A stretch of 64,000 bases of DNA from Tsuneonella mangrovi (lineage in GTDB: Bacteria; Pseudomonadota; Alphaproteobacteria; Sphingomonadales; Sphingomonadaceae), in contig NZ_CP022889.1 in NCBI RefSeq assembly GCF_002269345.1, forward strand, positions 310,001 to 374,000, given 5' to 3'. Both the position numbers and the translations under genes were made by a program. The number at the start of each line of letters is the position of its first letter. The first letter of the stretch is position 1. Shown here in pieces: positions 1 to 8,799 of this stretch. A model generated the notes under the pieces. That model was not told the origin of the DNA and searched no databases. It saw only the letters and a list, made by a program, of their open reading frames with translations.

Positions 1-144
1 CGTTTCGAACGCGACATCCCGATGGAGGTGGTCGAAGCGACGATCGAGGCGGTCGAATTCCAGGATGGCCCGGTCGCCCATTTCGGTAACATCCCGCTCG
101 GCCAGAAACGTTCGCGGCGTTCCTCGCTGGTGTCCGAAGACTGA
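1..144 (+). CDS. 3' end of an unidentified protein (47 residues visible)
   Basis: Frame 1 is open from the first base to a TGA at 142-144 and encodes the last 47 residues of a protein whose start lies outside the window. The tail contains PVAHFGNIPLGQKR and ends in a basic stretch and then SLVSED. I do not recognise the family from so short a piece. It converges on imuB with 10 bases between the two stop codons, so it is not part of the imu operon. Codon use matches the neighbouring genes. Confidence 0.6.
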   Translation, partial: RFERDIPMEVVEATIEAVEFQDGPVAHFGNIPLGQKRSRRSSLVSED

Positions 145-154
145 CCATCACCGC

Positions 155-1765
155 TCACGCGCATAGGCCCTGCAAGTACCAGTCGGGCATTCCGCCGCGC
201 CCGTCACCGATGATTCCCTGGCGGTAGATCCAGTAGCGCCGCCCCGCGTCGTCCTCGATCCGGTAATAGTCGCGCAGCCGCGCCCCGCCGCGTTCGCGCC
301 ACCACTCGGGCGCGATCCGCTCGGGCCCCTCGACCCGCACCACTTCGTGCACCGCGCCGCGCCAGCGAAACGCCTTGGGATAACCGTCGGGCGTGGCGTA
401 GAGCACCGCGATCCTCTCCGCCCGGTCGAGCAGCTTGAGCGGGCGCGCGTGGAACGCCAGCTCCCCTTGGCTCGGTGGCTCAGGCGCGAGCGCTTCCTGC
501 CAGCGCTGCGCGCGTTCGGGCACGTGGCTTGCGTGGAGCACCGGACGGCGTACCGCCTTGGGGCCAAGCCGCACCGTCAGCCGGTCGACAAATGCAGCAA
601 GGCTGGTGCCATGCGCTTCTGCCGCCGCTTCGAAATCGCGCTGCATCAGTGCGAGCGGTTCGGCCCAGCTGGCGCGCAGCCGCACCGTCTCGATCCCGAA
701 GCCCGCATCGACATCGTCCAGCCGCTCGGCGAACAGTTGCGCGATATGCGCCGGGTCGCGGGTCGCGGCGGCAAGTTCGACCTGCCGCACGATCACTTCG
801 CCATCGACCCGCCACAGGCCCAGTTCGAGCCGTCGCGCGCCCTGCCCGCTGCCCTCCAGCGCGCGGGCCATGTCCGCGGCAAGGTCGCCCAGCACGGTAT
901 CGAGCAGGCTGCGATGGCGGATCGGCTCCATCAGGCGGCGCTGGACCAGCGGGACCTGCTGCGGAAGCACGGGCAGAAGCGGTTCGGGTACGCACCCGAG
1001 CAACTGGTCGAGACGGATCAGCGGATTGGCGGCAGGCGACTTGCGGTTGCGGAACCGGCGCTGGAGTGCGTCGCGCCCACGCGGCTCGCCGAACCGCTCG
1101 GTCAAGTCGCCCAGGCGCTTGAGCCCAAGGCGGCGCAGCACCAGCAGGACATCGCCGTCGAGCCGTAACGCCGCCACCGGCAGGTCCGCCAGTCGCGCTG
1201 CGGCATCGTCATCCGGGGCAAGGATCGCACGCTCCGGCCCGTAGTGCGACAGCGCCCAGGCCGCCCCGGCGGTCGGGGCGATAGCCAGGCGGACGGCCAG
1301 CCCGCGTCGGATAAAGCGATCGTGCGCATCGGCCAGCAGCTTGGCTTCCCCGCCGAACAGGTGCGCGACGGCGGTTACGTCGACCAGCACCGCATCGGGG
1401 GCGTCGAGCGCCGACCACGGTCCCCAGCGCCGTGCCCACAGTGCGATGTGTTCGAGGAATTTGAGGTCTCCCGCCGGATCACTCGGCCGCACGGCAATGT
1501 CGGGGCACAGCGCGCGGACATCGGCCAGCATCGCGCCTGCCTGCGCCCCGGTGGCGATCCCGGCGCGGTTGGCGGCGTGGATGCGCGGGCCGTGCGCGGT
1601 ATCGGTGATGAGCGCCAGCGGAGCGGCGTCCGCCCCCTCCCCCGGTGCGCAGCCTTCAGACAGCCGCCAGCGATCGACCGCCAGCTGGTGCAGCCAGGCC
1701 GAGAGGATCCGGCGCGGCGGAGTGGCTGGCGGCGATGCGCCGGGCGGCGAGACGGTATCCGTCAT
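155..1765 (-). CDS. imuB: ImuB, Y-family DNA polymerase-like mutagenesis protein
   Basis: A 536-residue protein. In the ImuA-ImuB-DnaE2 mutasome, ImuB is the catalytically inactive Y-family member that joins the error-prone polymerase DnaE2 to the sliding clamp during damage-induced mutagenesis (family knowledge). The N terminus carries the typical RRILSAWLHQLAVDRW segment, followed by the palm/fingers-like region (DAVLVDVTAVAHLFGG) and a helix-hairpin-helix-like part (LRRLGLKRLGDL). The start chosen is the ATG at 1765. The frame stays open upstream to about 2020, but that part is translation over imuA and lacks ImuB character. It overlaps imuA by about 110 bases, so the two are presumably translationally coupled. 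No dnaE2 follows: the next gene converges. Confidence 0.9.
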   Translation of the reverse strand: MTDTVSPPGASPPATPPRRILSAWLHQLAVDRWRLSEGCAPGEGADAAPLALITDTAHGPRIHAANRAGIATGAQAGAMLADVRALCPDIAVRPSDPAGDLKFLEHIALWARRWGPWSALDAPDAVLVDVTAVAHLFGGEAKLLADAHDRFIRRGLAVRLAIAPTAGAAWALSHYGPERAILAPDDDAAARLADLPVAALRLDGDVLLVLRRLGLKRLGDLTERFGEPRGRDALQRRFRNRKSPAANPLIRLDQLLGCVPEPLLPVLPQQVPLVQRRLMEPIRHRSLLDTVLGDLAADMARALEGSGQGARRLELGLWRVDGEVIVRQVELAAATRDPAHIAQLFAERLDDVDAGFGIETVRLRASWAEPLALMQRDFEAAAEAHGTSLAAFVDRLTVRLGPKAVRRPVLHASHVPERAQRWQEALAPEPPSQGELAFHARPLKLLDRAERIAVLYATPDGYPKAFRWRGAVHEVVRVEGPERIAPEWWRERGGARLRDYYRIEDDAGRRYWIYRQGIIGDGRGGMPDWYLQGLCA

Positions 1766-2426
1766 CGCGCAAGGTCCATTCGCCGGGAGGATGGGCACGC
1801 GCGCGGAACAGCTCGGTGTGCCATTGGGGAGTGCCGGGTGCCTGACCGTTCCAGCGCGGCGGGGCGGACGGAGCGGAGCGCACGCTCCAGCGCAGGCGCG
1901 CCGAGGAAAGATCGTGCGGAGCATCGAGCCGCACCAGCCATAGCGGCACGCCGTGCTTTTCCGCAGCAAGGCTGAGGCGGCGCGAAGCGGTGAAATCGAG
2001 CGCGCGCGGCGCCCCGGCAAGTTCCCCGATCACCGCTGCGAGCTCGCGGCAGCGCAGCCCTTCCTCGAGCGCGAACAGTGCGTCCTGCGGCTTCTCGGCC
2101 ACGACATGGAGCAGCCGGTGCTGGAATGCCCGTGGTAACCCGGGGCGATAAGGGCGCCCGCCGAGCCGCAAGGCCGCCCGGTCCTGCACCCACAGGATCG
2201 CGCGCCGGTCCTCGGCTTCGTCGGTCTCACCCGGGCGGGCACTGCGCAAGGCATCGCCGGCCAGCGCCAGCGCCACTGCGGCCCCGCTCGCTTCCCGTCC
2301 GGGGGCGAATATCTCACTGTGGCAGGCAGGCGCCAAACCCGGTTGCCATACAGGCGCACAGCCGGAGATCGCGGCGAGTTCGCTGGCGGGCACGAGATCG
2401 TGCGAGGAGATAGTGGAACGACTCAT
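1656..2426 (-). CDS. imuA: ImuA, SOS mutasome accessory protein (RecA/SulA-like)
   Basis: A protein of about 256 residues with the ImuA segments AFQHRLLHVVAEKPQDALFA and LEEGLRCRELAAVIGELAG. ImuA is a RecA-related accessory factor of the DnaE2/ImuB translesion pathway. It is first in the operon and its 3' end overlaps the start of imuB. I prefer the ATG at 2426; a GTG at 2435 (MEHMSR) is in frame, but it lies inside the LexA box. An AGTGGA stretch about 6 bases before the ATG could serve as ribosome site, so LexA would cover both promoter-proximal DNA and the ribosome site. The C-terminal tail is Ala/Pro-rich and low in complexity. Confidence 0.85.
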   Translation of the reverse strand: MSRSTISSHDLVPASELAAISGCAPVWQPGLAPACHSEIFAPGREASGAAVALALAGDALRSARPGETDEAEDRRAILWVQDRAALRLGGRPYRPGLPRAFQHRLLHVVAEKPQDALFALEEGLRCRELAAVIGELAGAPRALDFTASRRLSLAAEKHGVPLWLVRLDAPHDLSSARLRWSVRSAPSAPPRWNGQAPGTPQWHTELFRARAHPPGEWTLRDDGYRLAARRIAASHSAAPDPLGLAAPAGGRSLAAV

Positions 2427-2428
2427 AT

Positions 2429-2443
2429 GTTCCACTTATGTTC
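2429..2443. promoter_or_regulatory. LexA box (alphaproteobacterial SOS operator)
   Basis: The sequence reads GTTC-CACTTAT-GTTC on the plus strand, an exact match to the direct-repeat operator GTTC-N7-GTTC known for alphaproteobacterial LexA. It ends 3 bases upstream of the imuA ATG, as expected for LexA repression of imuAB. A short dyad, GTGGAAC (2413-2419) and GTTCCAC (2429-2435), overlaps it. Confidence 0.85.
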
Positions 2444-2496
2444 CAATTCATCGACGGGTGCAACAGCCGGGAAACGGAACACGCGCCCTAACGAAA

Positions 2497-2522
2497 AGGG
2501 CCGCCCCTCGCGGAGCGGCCCT
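2497..2522 (-). terminator. Rho-independent terminator of the permease gene
   Basis: An 8-bp stem, AGGGCCGC (2497-2504) paired with GCGGCCCT (2515-2522), with a 10-base loop. On the minus strand it is followed by TTTTC, which fits termination of the permease transcript that stops at 2544. On the plus strand a short TCTTT follows, so it could act in both directions. Confidence 0.75.
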
Positions 2523-2543
2523 CTTTAGCGGTGAGCAGGAATA

Positions 2544-4127
2544 TCAGTTCTTGCTCTCGTTCGGTTCGTCAATCGGCATCATCGTTTCGTGGCCTTCAAT
2601 GTCGTCCACGATTTCGACAATCCCGCGACCAAGATAGCTGTGGCTGCGGCTGTAGAGGAAATAAACAAGCAGCCCGAGCACGCCCCACCCCGGCAGGAAC
2701 AGCATCGCTGCAGTCGGCAGGTTGAAGAACAGCAGGACGCAACCGATGATCGTCAGCGGAGCGATGATCCATACCCCCGGCACCTTGAAGTGGCGCGGAC
2801 GCTCCGGATCCTTCACCCGCAGTACCAGCACCGCCACCGCGACCATCAGGAACGCGTAGAGCGTGCCGGCATTGGAGATGTCAGCGAGCTGGCCGACCGG
2901 GAAGAACGCGGCAGCAACCGCCACCGCGATACCGGTGATCAGGGTTACGACGTGCGGCGTGCGAAACCTCGGGTGCACGCGGCTGAGCATTTCGGGCAGC
3001 AGTCCGTCGCGGCTCATCACGAAGAAGATGCGCGTCTGGCCGAAAATCAGCACCAGGATAACCGACGGCAGCGCAAGGAACGCGGCCAAGCCGATCGCGT
3101 TACCGAACCCGGTGAACCCGATCACCTTGAGCACGTGCGCCAACGGCTCCTTCGAGCAGACCAGCGCATCGGCATATTGCGGCATGGCGCACTGACGCGC
3201 GAGTTCGGGCGAACCGGTGATCAGCGGAAGATTATCAGCGCCCATGATCGGGTTGCCCCCGATGGTACCGATCGCACCGGCGGCGACGAGGATGTAGAAC
3301 ACCGTGCAGAAAAGAAGTGAGCCGACCAGACCGATTGGCACGTTCCTCTGGGGATTCTTGGTTTCCTCCGCTGCGGTCGAGACCGCATCGAAACCGACAT
3401 AAGCGAAGAACATTGTCGCCGCCGCGCCGACCGCACCGACGCCCGAACCCCAACCACCGAACAGGCCGGCGGGCAGGAACGGGTTGAACTTGTCGACCGA
3501 GAAGTCGGAACTTGTCAGCGTCAGTGCGACAAACGCCGTCAGCGCAGTGACCTTGATCAGCACCAGCACGGCATTGACCTTGGCGCTCTCGCTCGTGCCG
3601 ATAACCAGCAGGAACGTGACCAGCAGTGCGATTACCAGCGCAGGCAGGTTGATGAACCCGCCTTCGACTCCGCCGAGCGCAAGAGGCCCGGCGCTGAGCC
3701 AGGTTGGCAAGTGTATGCCTAGCCCGCCGAGCACGGTCCCTGAAAAGTATCCCGACCAGCCGACCGACACCGCCGAGGCGGCGATCGCGTATTCCATGAT
3801 CAGCGCCCAACCAACGGTCCAGGCGAAGAACTCGCCAATCGTCGCGTAGCTATATGTATAGGCGCTGCCTGCGACCGGGATCATCGCTGCGATTTCGGCA
3901 TAACAGAACGCTGCCACGATGCAGACGAGGCCCGCGATCGCGAATGCGACCATCAGGCCCGGGCCCGCCTTCTGCGCGCCGACCGAAGTCAGCACGAAGA
4001 TACCCGTGCCGATTACGCAGCCGATCCCCATCAGGGTAAGCTGGAACCAGCCGAGCGAGCGCTTGAGTGATTTCTTTTCCGCGGTTGCCAGGATGGCATC
4101 GAGCGGCTTGACGCGATCTAGGATCAT
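2544..4127 (-). CDS. APC-family cationic amino-acid permease
   Basis: 527 residues with about 12-14 hydrophobic segments. The first membrane helix carries the APC substrate loop [12 protein letters not shown] at residues 34-45. The general plan (cytoplasmic N terminus, [20 protein letters not shown] in the middle, long external loop with two Cys around residues 310-330) matches the bacterial CAT/YfnA branch of the amino acid-polyamine-organocation superfamily. It should import basic or neutral amino acids across the inner membrane by ion coupling; the substrate cannot be read from sequence. It is a single-gene unit, divergent from panB across a 141-base gap and closed by a good terminator. 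Confidence 0.88.
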   Translation of the reverse strand: MILDRVKPLDAILATAEKKSLKRSLGWFQLTLMGIGCVIGTGIFVLTSVGAQKAGPGLMVAFAIAGLVCIVAAFCYAEIAAMIPVAGSAYTYSYATIGEFFAWTVGWALIMEYAIAASAVSVGWSGYFSGTVLGGLGIHLPTWLSAGPLALGGVEGGFINLPALVIALLVTFLLVIGTSESAKVNAVLVLIKVTALTAFVALTLTSSDFSVDKFNPFLPAGLFGGWGSGVGAVGAAATMFFAYVGFDAVSTAAEETKNPQRNVPIGLVGSLLFCTVFYILVAAGAIGTIGGNPIMGADNLPLITGSPELARQCAMPQYADALVCSKEPLAHVLKVIGFTGFGNAIGLAAFLALPSVILVLIFGQTRIFFVMSRDGLLPEMLSRVHPRFRTPHVVTLITGIAVAVAAAFFPVGQLADISNAGTLYAFLMVAVAVLVLRVKDPERPRHFKVPGVWIIAPLTIIGCVLLFFNLPTAAMLFLPGWGVLGLLVYFLYSRSHSYLGRGIVEIVDDIEGHETMMPIDEPNESKN

Positions 4128-4268
4128 CGACCCGTATCCCCTTCTTCTGCGCCGGGCCGAAGGCGGCCGGGCCAGTCATGGCAGCGGAAGCTAGCGCAGC
4201 AGGTCCTCAAGGCAAGGAATAATCTCAAGGCTTCCCCCGCTAATCCCGGGAGGCTAGGTATCTGGGCC

Positions 4269-5141
4269 ATGTCCACGACCTTCAAGCTCGATACGGCGAC
4301 CAGCCGAGCGCACCCCACCCCGCAGCCGATGCGGCGGCTCACGGTTCCCAAGATCCAGTCCCGCAAGGCGGACGGTGCGACCAAGGAACCATTGGTCATG
4401 CTCACCGCCTACACTGCGCGCACCGCACAGCTGCTCGACGAACACTGCGACATCCTGCTGGTGGGGGATTCGCTGGGGCAGGTCATCTACGGGCTTCCGA
4501 CGACGCTGCAGGTCACGCTCGACATGATGATCGCGCACGGCGCGGCGGTGGTGCGCGGATCGTATCACTCGGTGGTGGTGGTCGACATGCCGTTCGGTTC
4601 CTACGAGGCGTCGCCCCAACAGGCGTTCGAGAGCGCGAGCCGGATCATGGCAGAAACCGGCTGCGCGGCGGTCAAGCTCGAAGGCGGGCAAGCGATGGCC
4701 GAAACGATCGCGTTCTTGAGCCAGCGCGGCATTCCGGTGATGGCGCACGTCGGGCTGACCCCGCAGGCGGTCAATGCGCTCGGTGGATACGGAGCGCGCG
4801 GGCGCAGCCAGGAAGAACACGCCAAGATCATGGCTGACGGCAATGCGGTGCAGGAAGCAGGCGCATTTGCGGTGGTGATCGAAGGCGTGATCGAGCCGAT
4901 CGCGATTGCCCTCACCCAAGCGCTCGAAATCCCGACCATCGGCATCGGCGCATCGGCCCAGTGCGACGGGCAGGTGCTTGTCACCGAAGACATGCTCGGC
5001 ATGTTCGAACGCGTCCCGCGGTTCGTGAAACGCTACGAAGACATGGCGAGCGTGATTTCCAAGGCTGCGGGAACCTACGCCGAAGAAGTGCGCGCGCGCA
5101 CTTTCCCGGGCGAAGACCAGACGTACCAGCCGAAGAGCTGA
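4269..5141 (+). CDS. panB: 3-methyl-2-oxobutanoate hydroxymethyltransferase (pantothenate synthesis)
   Basis: 290 residues, the normal length for PanB with a short N-terminal extension. PanB transfers a hydroxymethyl group from 5,10-methylene-THF to 2-oxoisovalerate, the first committed step to pantothenate and CoA. Hallmarks are [14 protein letters not shown] near the start, the metal-binding GDSLG around residue 67, DMPFGSY, AVKLEGG, GLTPQ and the final VKRYEDM segment. The (beta/alpha)8 plan is complete. The ATG at 4269 is used; an in-frame Met ([16 protein letters not shown]) 20 residues in is an alternative. panC is not in the window. The next gene follows after 23 bases on the same strand. 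Confidence 0.95.
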   Translation: MSTTFKLDTATSRAHPTPQPMRRLTVPKIQSRKADGATKEPLVMLTAYTARTAQLLDEHCDILLVGDSLGQVIYGLPTTLQVTLDMMIAHGAAVVRGSYHSVVVVDMPFGSYEASPQQAFESASRIMAETGCAAVKLEGGQAMAETIAFLSQRGIPVMAHVGLTPQAVNALGGYGARGRSQEEHAKIMADGNAVQEAGAFAVVIEGVIEPIAIALTQALEIPTIGIGASAQCDGQVLVTEDMLGMFERVPRFVKRYEDMASVISKAAGTYAEEVRARTFPGEDQTYQPKS

Positions 5142-5164
5142 GCGCGGCAGGGGGCAAACGCACA

Positions 5165-6214
5165 ATGCTTCGCTACTACAAGGGTTCGATCGGTTTCACC
5201 CTCGCCTGCCTCGCGATTGGCGCGTGGTACGGGTGGGAAAGCACGCACAGTCTTGCCGGCACCGCGCAGATGCTGTGGATTATCGGTGTGCTTTCGGTGC
5301 TCGAGGTTTCGCTCAGTTTCGACAACGCGGTGGTCAACGCGACCGTGCTCGAGGACATGGACGAAATCTGGCAGAAGCGATTTCTCACGTGGGGGATGGC
5401 GATTGCCGTCTTCGGGATGAGGATCGCATTTCCGCTGGCGATTGTTGCGATCGCTGCCGGGCTCGGCCCGATCGACGCGATCAAACTTTCACTTGGTCAG
5501 CCAGACGAATACGAGCGCATCGTTTCGGGCGCTCACGTCGGCATCGCCGGGTTCGGCGGCGCGTTCCTGTTCCTCGTCGGGTCGAAGTTCTTCTTCGACA
5601 AGGAGAAGGAGGTCCACTGGATCCACCGGATAGAAGTGTGGCTGTCCAGGTTCTCGCATATCCCCGCGGTCGAAATCGCGCTGCTTCTGCTGACCTTGTT
5701 TGGCTTCTCGCGACTTCTGCCTGACGACGAAGCGCTGACGTTCCTCGTTGCCGGTATATTCGGGACCATTGCGTTTGTTGTGGTCGAGGGGATCAGCACT
5801 TGGCTCGAACTGCGCGAGGAGGCGGCCAAACTGCGCGGCGCGGTCGTCGCGTCGGGCCTGGGGGGCTTCCTCTACCTGCAAGTGCTAGACAGCTCGTTCA
5901 GTTTCGACGGAGTGATCGGGGCATTCGCATTGTCGAACAACATGGTGGTCATCGCGCTCGGCTTGTCGATCGGTGCGATGTTCGTGCGATCGATGACCAT
6001 CATGCTGGTGCAGAAGGGGACGCTTGCCGAATACCGCTATCTCGAACATGGAGCGTTCTGGGCGATCCTTGCGCTCGGCGTGATCATGTTCGCTTCGGCC
6101 CGGTTCCACATTTCGGAAGCGGTGACCGGGCTGATAGGTGCGGTGCTGATCGGACTGTCGCTGTGGTGGTCGATCCGTTTCAATCGCCTGGAGCGTGCGC
6201 AGCATACCGCTTAG
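5165..6214 (+). CDS. DUF475 family integral membrane protein
   Basis: 349 residues, highly hydrophobic with about 8 predicted helices. The segment SVLEVSLSFDNAVVNATVL (about residues 44-62) and the later SFSFDGVIGAFALSNNM repeat are the paired acidic-Asn signatures of DUF475, a family distantly related to TerC/Alx membrane proteins. TerC relatives are linked to metal (Mn) handling, but the function of DUF475 is not settled. The ATG at 5165 was chosen; the frame is open upstream, but that part only translates panB out of frame. Its 3' end overlaps the convergent symporter gene by 35 bases. Confidence 0.85.
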   Translation: MLRYYKGSIGFTLACLAIGAWYGWESTHSLAGTAQMLWIIGVLSVLEVSLSFDNAVVNATVLEDMDEIWQKRFLTWGMAIAVFGMRIAFPLAIVAIAAGLGPIDAIKLSLGQPDEYERIVSGAHVGIAGFGGAFLFLVGSKFFFDKEKEVHWIHRIEVWLSRFSHIPAVEIALLLLTLFGFSRLLPDDEALTFLVAGIFGTIAFVVVEGISTWLELREEAAKLRGAVVASGLGGFLYLQVLDSSFSFDGVIGAFALSNNMVVIALGLSIGAMFVRSMTIMLVQKGTLAEYRYLEHGAFWAILALGVIMFASARFHISEAVTGLIGAVLIGLSLWWSIRFNRLERAQHTA

Positions 6215-7157
6215 CGAGCGGTGCCGATGCGACCAGCTGGAGCAGGTGGTAGGCAAGTAGCGGAAGCAGGACCATGCCCGCGACTGCCGGTGGAAAGAGC
6301 ACTGCCGCAAGCGGTGCGCCCATCGCGACGCTCTTGTGCGCTCCGGCAAACTGGAACGCGATACGGTCGGGCCGATGCAGGCCAAGCAGCTTTGCGAGCA
6401 GCCACGCGCCGACAAATCCGAACAGCAGGAAGCCAATGACCAGCACGAGCAGGATCGCCCACTGGTCTGGGCCGACGACCGTCCACAGCCCTTGCGCCAC
6501 CGCGCCGGAGAACGCCACGTAGACCGCAATCGCGATCGAAATTCGGTCCATCCACGTCACCAGGTACTTGTGCCCCGTAATCCAGCCATGCAGCCTGTCC
6601 TGCAGCAACTGGCCAATCGTGAACGGCAGGATCAGCACGAGGAAGACCTTGGTCAGTCCGTTGACGCCGAGCTCCAGTTGCGCGCCTCCGCCCAATAGCG
6701 AGATGATCGGCACCGAGATGAACACGCCCATCACATTGAGCAGCGCGGCAGAGATCACCGAATTGGCGACATTGCCGCCCGCGAGCGAGGAGTACGCCGT
6801 AGCGGATTGCACCGTCGACGGCAGCGCGCCGAGGTAGAGAAAGCCGAGCGCAACGACCGGCGGCAAAACTCCTGCGCCGAGAATTGCAAACCCCTTCCCC
6901 GTCAGCGCCATTGCCCCGAAGCACCATATCACCAGCGGCAGCAGGAACCGCCAATGGCCGATGCCGCGCGCGACTTCGTGGCGCGGGAGGCGCAGCCCGT
7001 TGAGCAGGAACAACAGGAAGATCGCTCCATTCGAGATGCCTTGCGCGAGATCGTGCCAGCGTCCGCTTGCAGGGGCGATACTGGCGAGCACGATCGCCAG
7101 CAGCAGCATGCGAACCATCAGGTCTATGTGGGAAAGCAGACGGCGGATCATCGCCAC
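6180..7157 (-). CDS. Bile acid:sodium symporter-like (SBF_like) membrane protein
   Basis: 325 residues with about 9-10 membrane helices. The motif NGLRLPRHEVARG after helix 2, LPSTVQSATAYSSLAGGN (about residues 125-142) and the internal repeat structure are typical of the YfeH/SBF_like branch (PF13593) of the bile/arsenite/riboflavin transporter superfamily. A sodium-coupled organic-anion role is the family expectation; no substrate is known for bacterial YfeH-like members. The gene is monocistronic and its last 35 bases overlap the DUF475 gene on the other strand. Confidence 0.88.
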   Translation of the reverse strand: MAMIRRLLSHIDLMVRMLLLAIVLASIAPASGRWHDLAQGISNGAIFLLFLLNGLRLPRHEVARGIGHWRFLLPLVIWCFGAMALTGKGFAILGAGVLPPVVALGFLYLGALPSTVQSATAYSSLAGGNVANSVISAALLNVMGVFISVPIISLLGGGAQLELGVNGLTKVFLVLILPFTIGQLLQDRLHGWITGHKYLVTWMDRISIAIAVYVAFSGAVAQGLWTVVGPDQWAILLVLVIGFLLFGFVGAWLLAKLLGLHRPDRIAFQFAGAHKSVAMGAPLAAVLFPPAVAGMVLLPLLAYHLLQLVASAPLAKRYAAHAPGD

Positions 7158-7194
7158 GCCATGTGGCTGACCCTGCCTTGCTTGTCGATAGCCG

Positions 7195-8799
7195 CTATTC
7201 GCCTGCCTTTCGGGCGATCGCGGCCCGCAGGCTCACGAGTGTTGGATCGTTCGCTGCGCCGTAGAGGCTCGCATGATCGAGCAGCATTGTCGCGCGGGTA
7301 TAGTCGCCCTGCAGATAAGCCCACCGCGCAAGCAACGCGCAGGCTTCGGCATTGTTCGGTTCACCCTTCACGAACCTGGCAAGCAGGTTCGCCGCGTCCA
7401 CTTCGCGACCCTGCTCGATCAACGCATAGATCATTCGCTTGGCAAGCGGCCAAGGGCGGCGGACCGCTGCCGCCCGGTTGTAGATCTGCGTGGCCAGATC
7501 TGGCCGACCCATAGCCAATGAAGCATCGCCGTCGAGCGCCATTGCGTCGGACGATTGCGGGTATCGAGCGAGGAACGCATCGGCCCGCGCCTTTGCCTGG
7601 GTCGGATTTCCCGCAGCGACCAGCCCGCGAACCAGCGAAACCGTGCTGGGTCCACTCGCATCGCCATACAACTCGGCCACGTCGAGGTCGGTCGCTGGCG
7701 CGAGGTCGCGCACTGTCATTGCAAACGGGCGTTGTGCCCGGTTGAGAAAACCCGCTGCCTTCTCGCGATCGCCAATTGCTTCATACGCCCGCCCGACCAG
7801 CATCGCGATGTAAGGGGTGTCGGCGCGCCCGGCAAAGCGGGCAATCAATTCCCGGTCGCTGCCGCCTAGCTTCAGTGCCCGCGCAAGCAGCCGCTGCACT
7901 CGCGCGTTTTCGGGTTGCAGGCGTGCGAGGCGGTCAAACCCTTGAGCCGCACTCGCGTAGTTGCCGTTTTCGAGGTCGATGATGCCCAATAGCAGGATTG
8001 CCGCAGGCATTTGCCGCTCGAGGTCGCCGCTGCGCTGGAGCAGGCCGCGCGCGAGGTCGTAGTCCCCTGCCCTCGCTGCGAGAACCGCTTGCAGGTATAG
8101 CAGGCGCGGATTTCCCGGATTGGTATTGGCCAACTTGCGTAGGGCAGCGAGCATTTCCTTGGCTCGCCCGAGTTCCCCCAGCGTTGCGGCATAGCCAGCA
8201 AGCAGGGGCGCATTATTTGGAGAGTGCTTCAGGCCAAGCTCGAACAGTGGCAGTGCGGCCGCCATGCCTTGCGAATCCCGCACCAGTTGCGCGCGAAATA
8301 GCAGTGCCGAGGGATTTTCCGGCCCCAGTGTGATTGCCTTCTTCGACGCCTCGACCGCTCCGAACTGCGCTCCGCTGCGATAACGCATGCGACCGATATC
8401 GACCCACAGGTCAGCACTGTCGGGTTCGAACTGTAGCGCTGTCGCGTAAGCCTTTTCGGCCTGCCCCAGTTTGCCCTCGCGCATTGCCAGGTGTCCGCGG
8501 ATCCTGAACCCCTGGCCGCGCACGTTGGGAGCAAAGTCTTCGTTGTCGAGCCACCGGTGGGCATCCGCGAGATTGCCCTGCATCAGCTGCGCTTCGCCCA
8601 TGAATGGGGCGATTTGATTGCGTGGAGCGCCTTTGGCCAGCTCCGCGCGCAAGTCTGCTTCGGCAGCGATCCCGTCACCTCGCGCGAGGGCTGCCATGGC
8701 CCGTTCGTAGAGCGATGGTGCCGGTGCGCTTTGGGTGCATCCGGCGAGGGTCAACCCCAGCCCCAGGATTGCTCCGGGAAGGCTAGGTCTGGAGATCAT
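7195..8799 (-). CDS. TPR-repeat lipoprotein of the XrtA/PEP-CTERM operon (PrsT-like)
   Basis: 534 residues. The N terminus is a lipoprotein signal peptide with lipobox LAGC at about residues 18-21. The rest is tandem tetratricopeptide repeats (for example AYATALQFEPDSADLWVDIG, and RLLYLQAVLAARAGDYDLA). TPR proteins at this position in XrtA loci (PrsT) are thought to act in exopolysaccharide or PEP-CTERM protein export; PrsT itself is usually near 900 residues, so this one is much shorter. The ATG at 8799 lies inside the last codons of prsR (about 17-base overlap), which implies coupling. An upstream extension in frame lacks a signal peptide and was rejected. Confidence 0.8.
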   Translation of the reverse strand: MISRPSLPGAILGLGLTLAGCTQSAPAPSLYERAMAALARGDGIAAEADLRAELAKGAPRNQIAPFMGEAQLMQGNLADAHRWLDNEDFAPNVRGQGFRIRGHLAMREGKLGQAEKAYATALQFEPDSADLWVDIGRMRYRSGAQFGAVEASKKAITLGPENPSALLFRAQLVRDSQGMAAALPLFELGLKHSPNNAPLLAGYAATLGELGRAKEMLAALRKLANTNPGNPRLLYLQAVLAARAGDYDLARGLLQRSGDLERQMPAAILLLGIIDLENGNYASAAQGFDRLARLQPENARVQRLLARALKLGGSDRELIARFAGRADTPYIAMLVGRAYEAIGDREKAAGFLNRAQRPFAMTVRDLAPATDLDVAELYGDASGPSTVSLVRGLVAAGNPTQAKARADAFLARYPQSSDAMALDGDASLAMGRPDLATQIYNRAAAVRRPWPLAKRMIYALIEQGREVDAANLLARFVKGEPNNAEACALLARWAYLQGDYTRATMLLDHASLYGAANDPTLVSLRAAIARKAGE

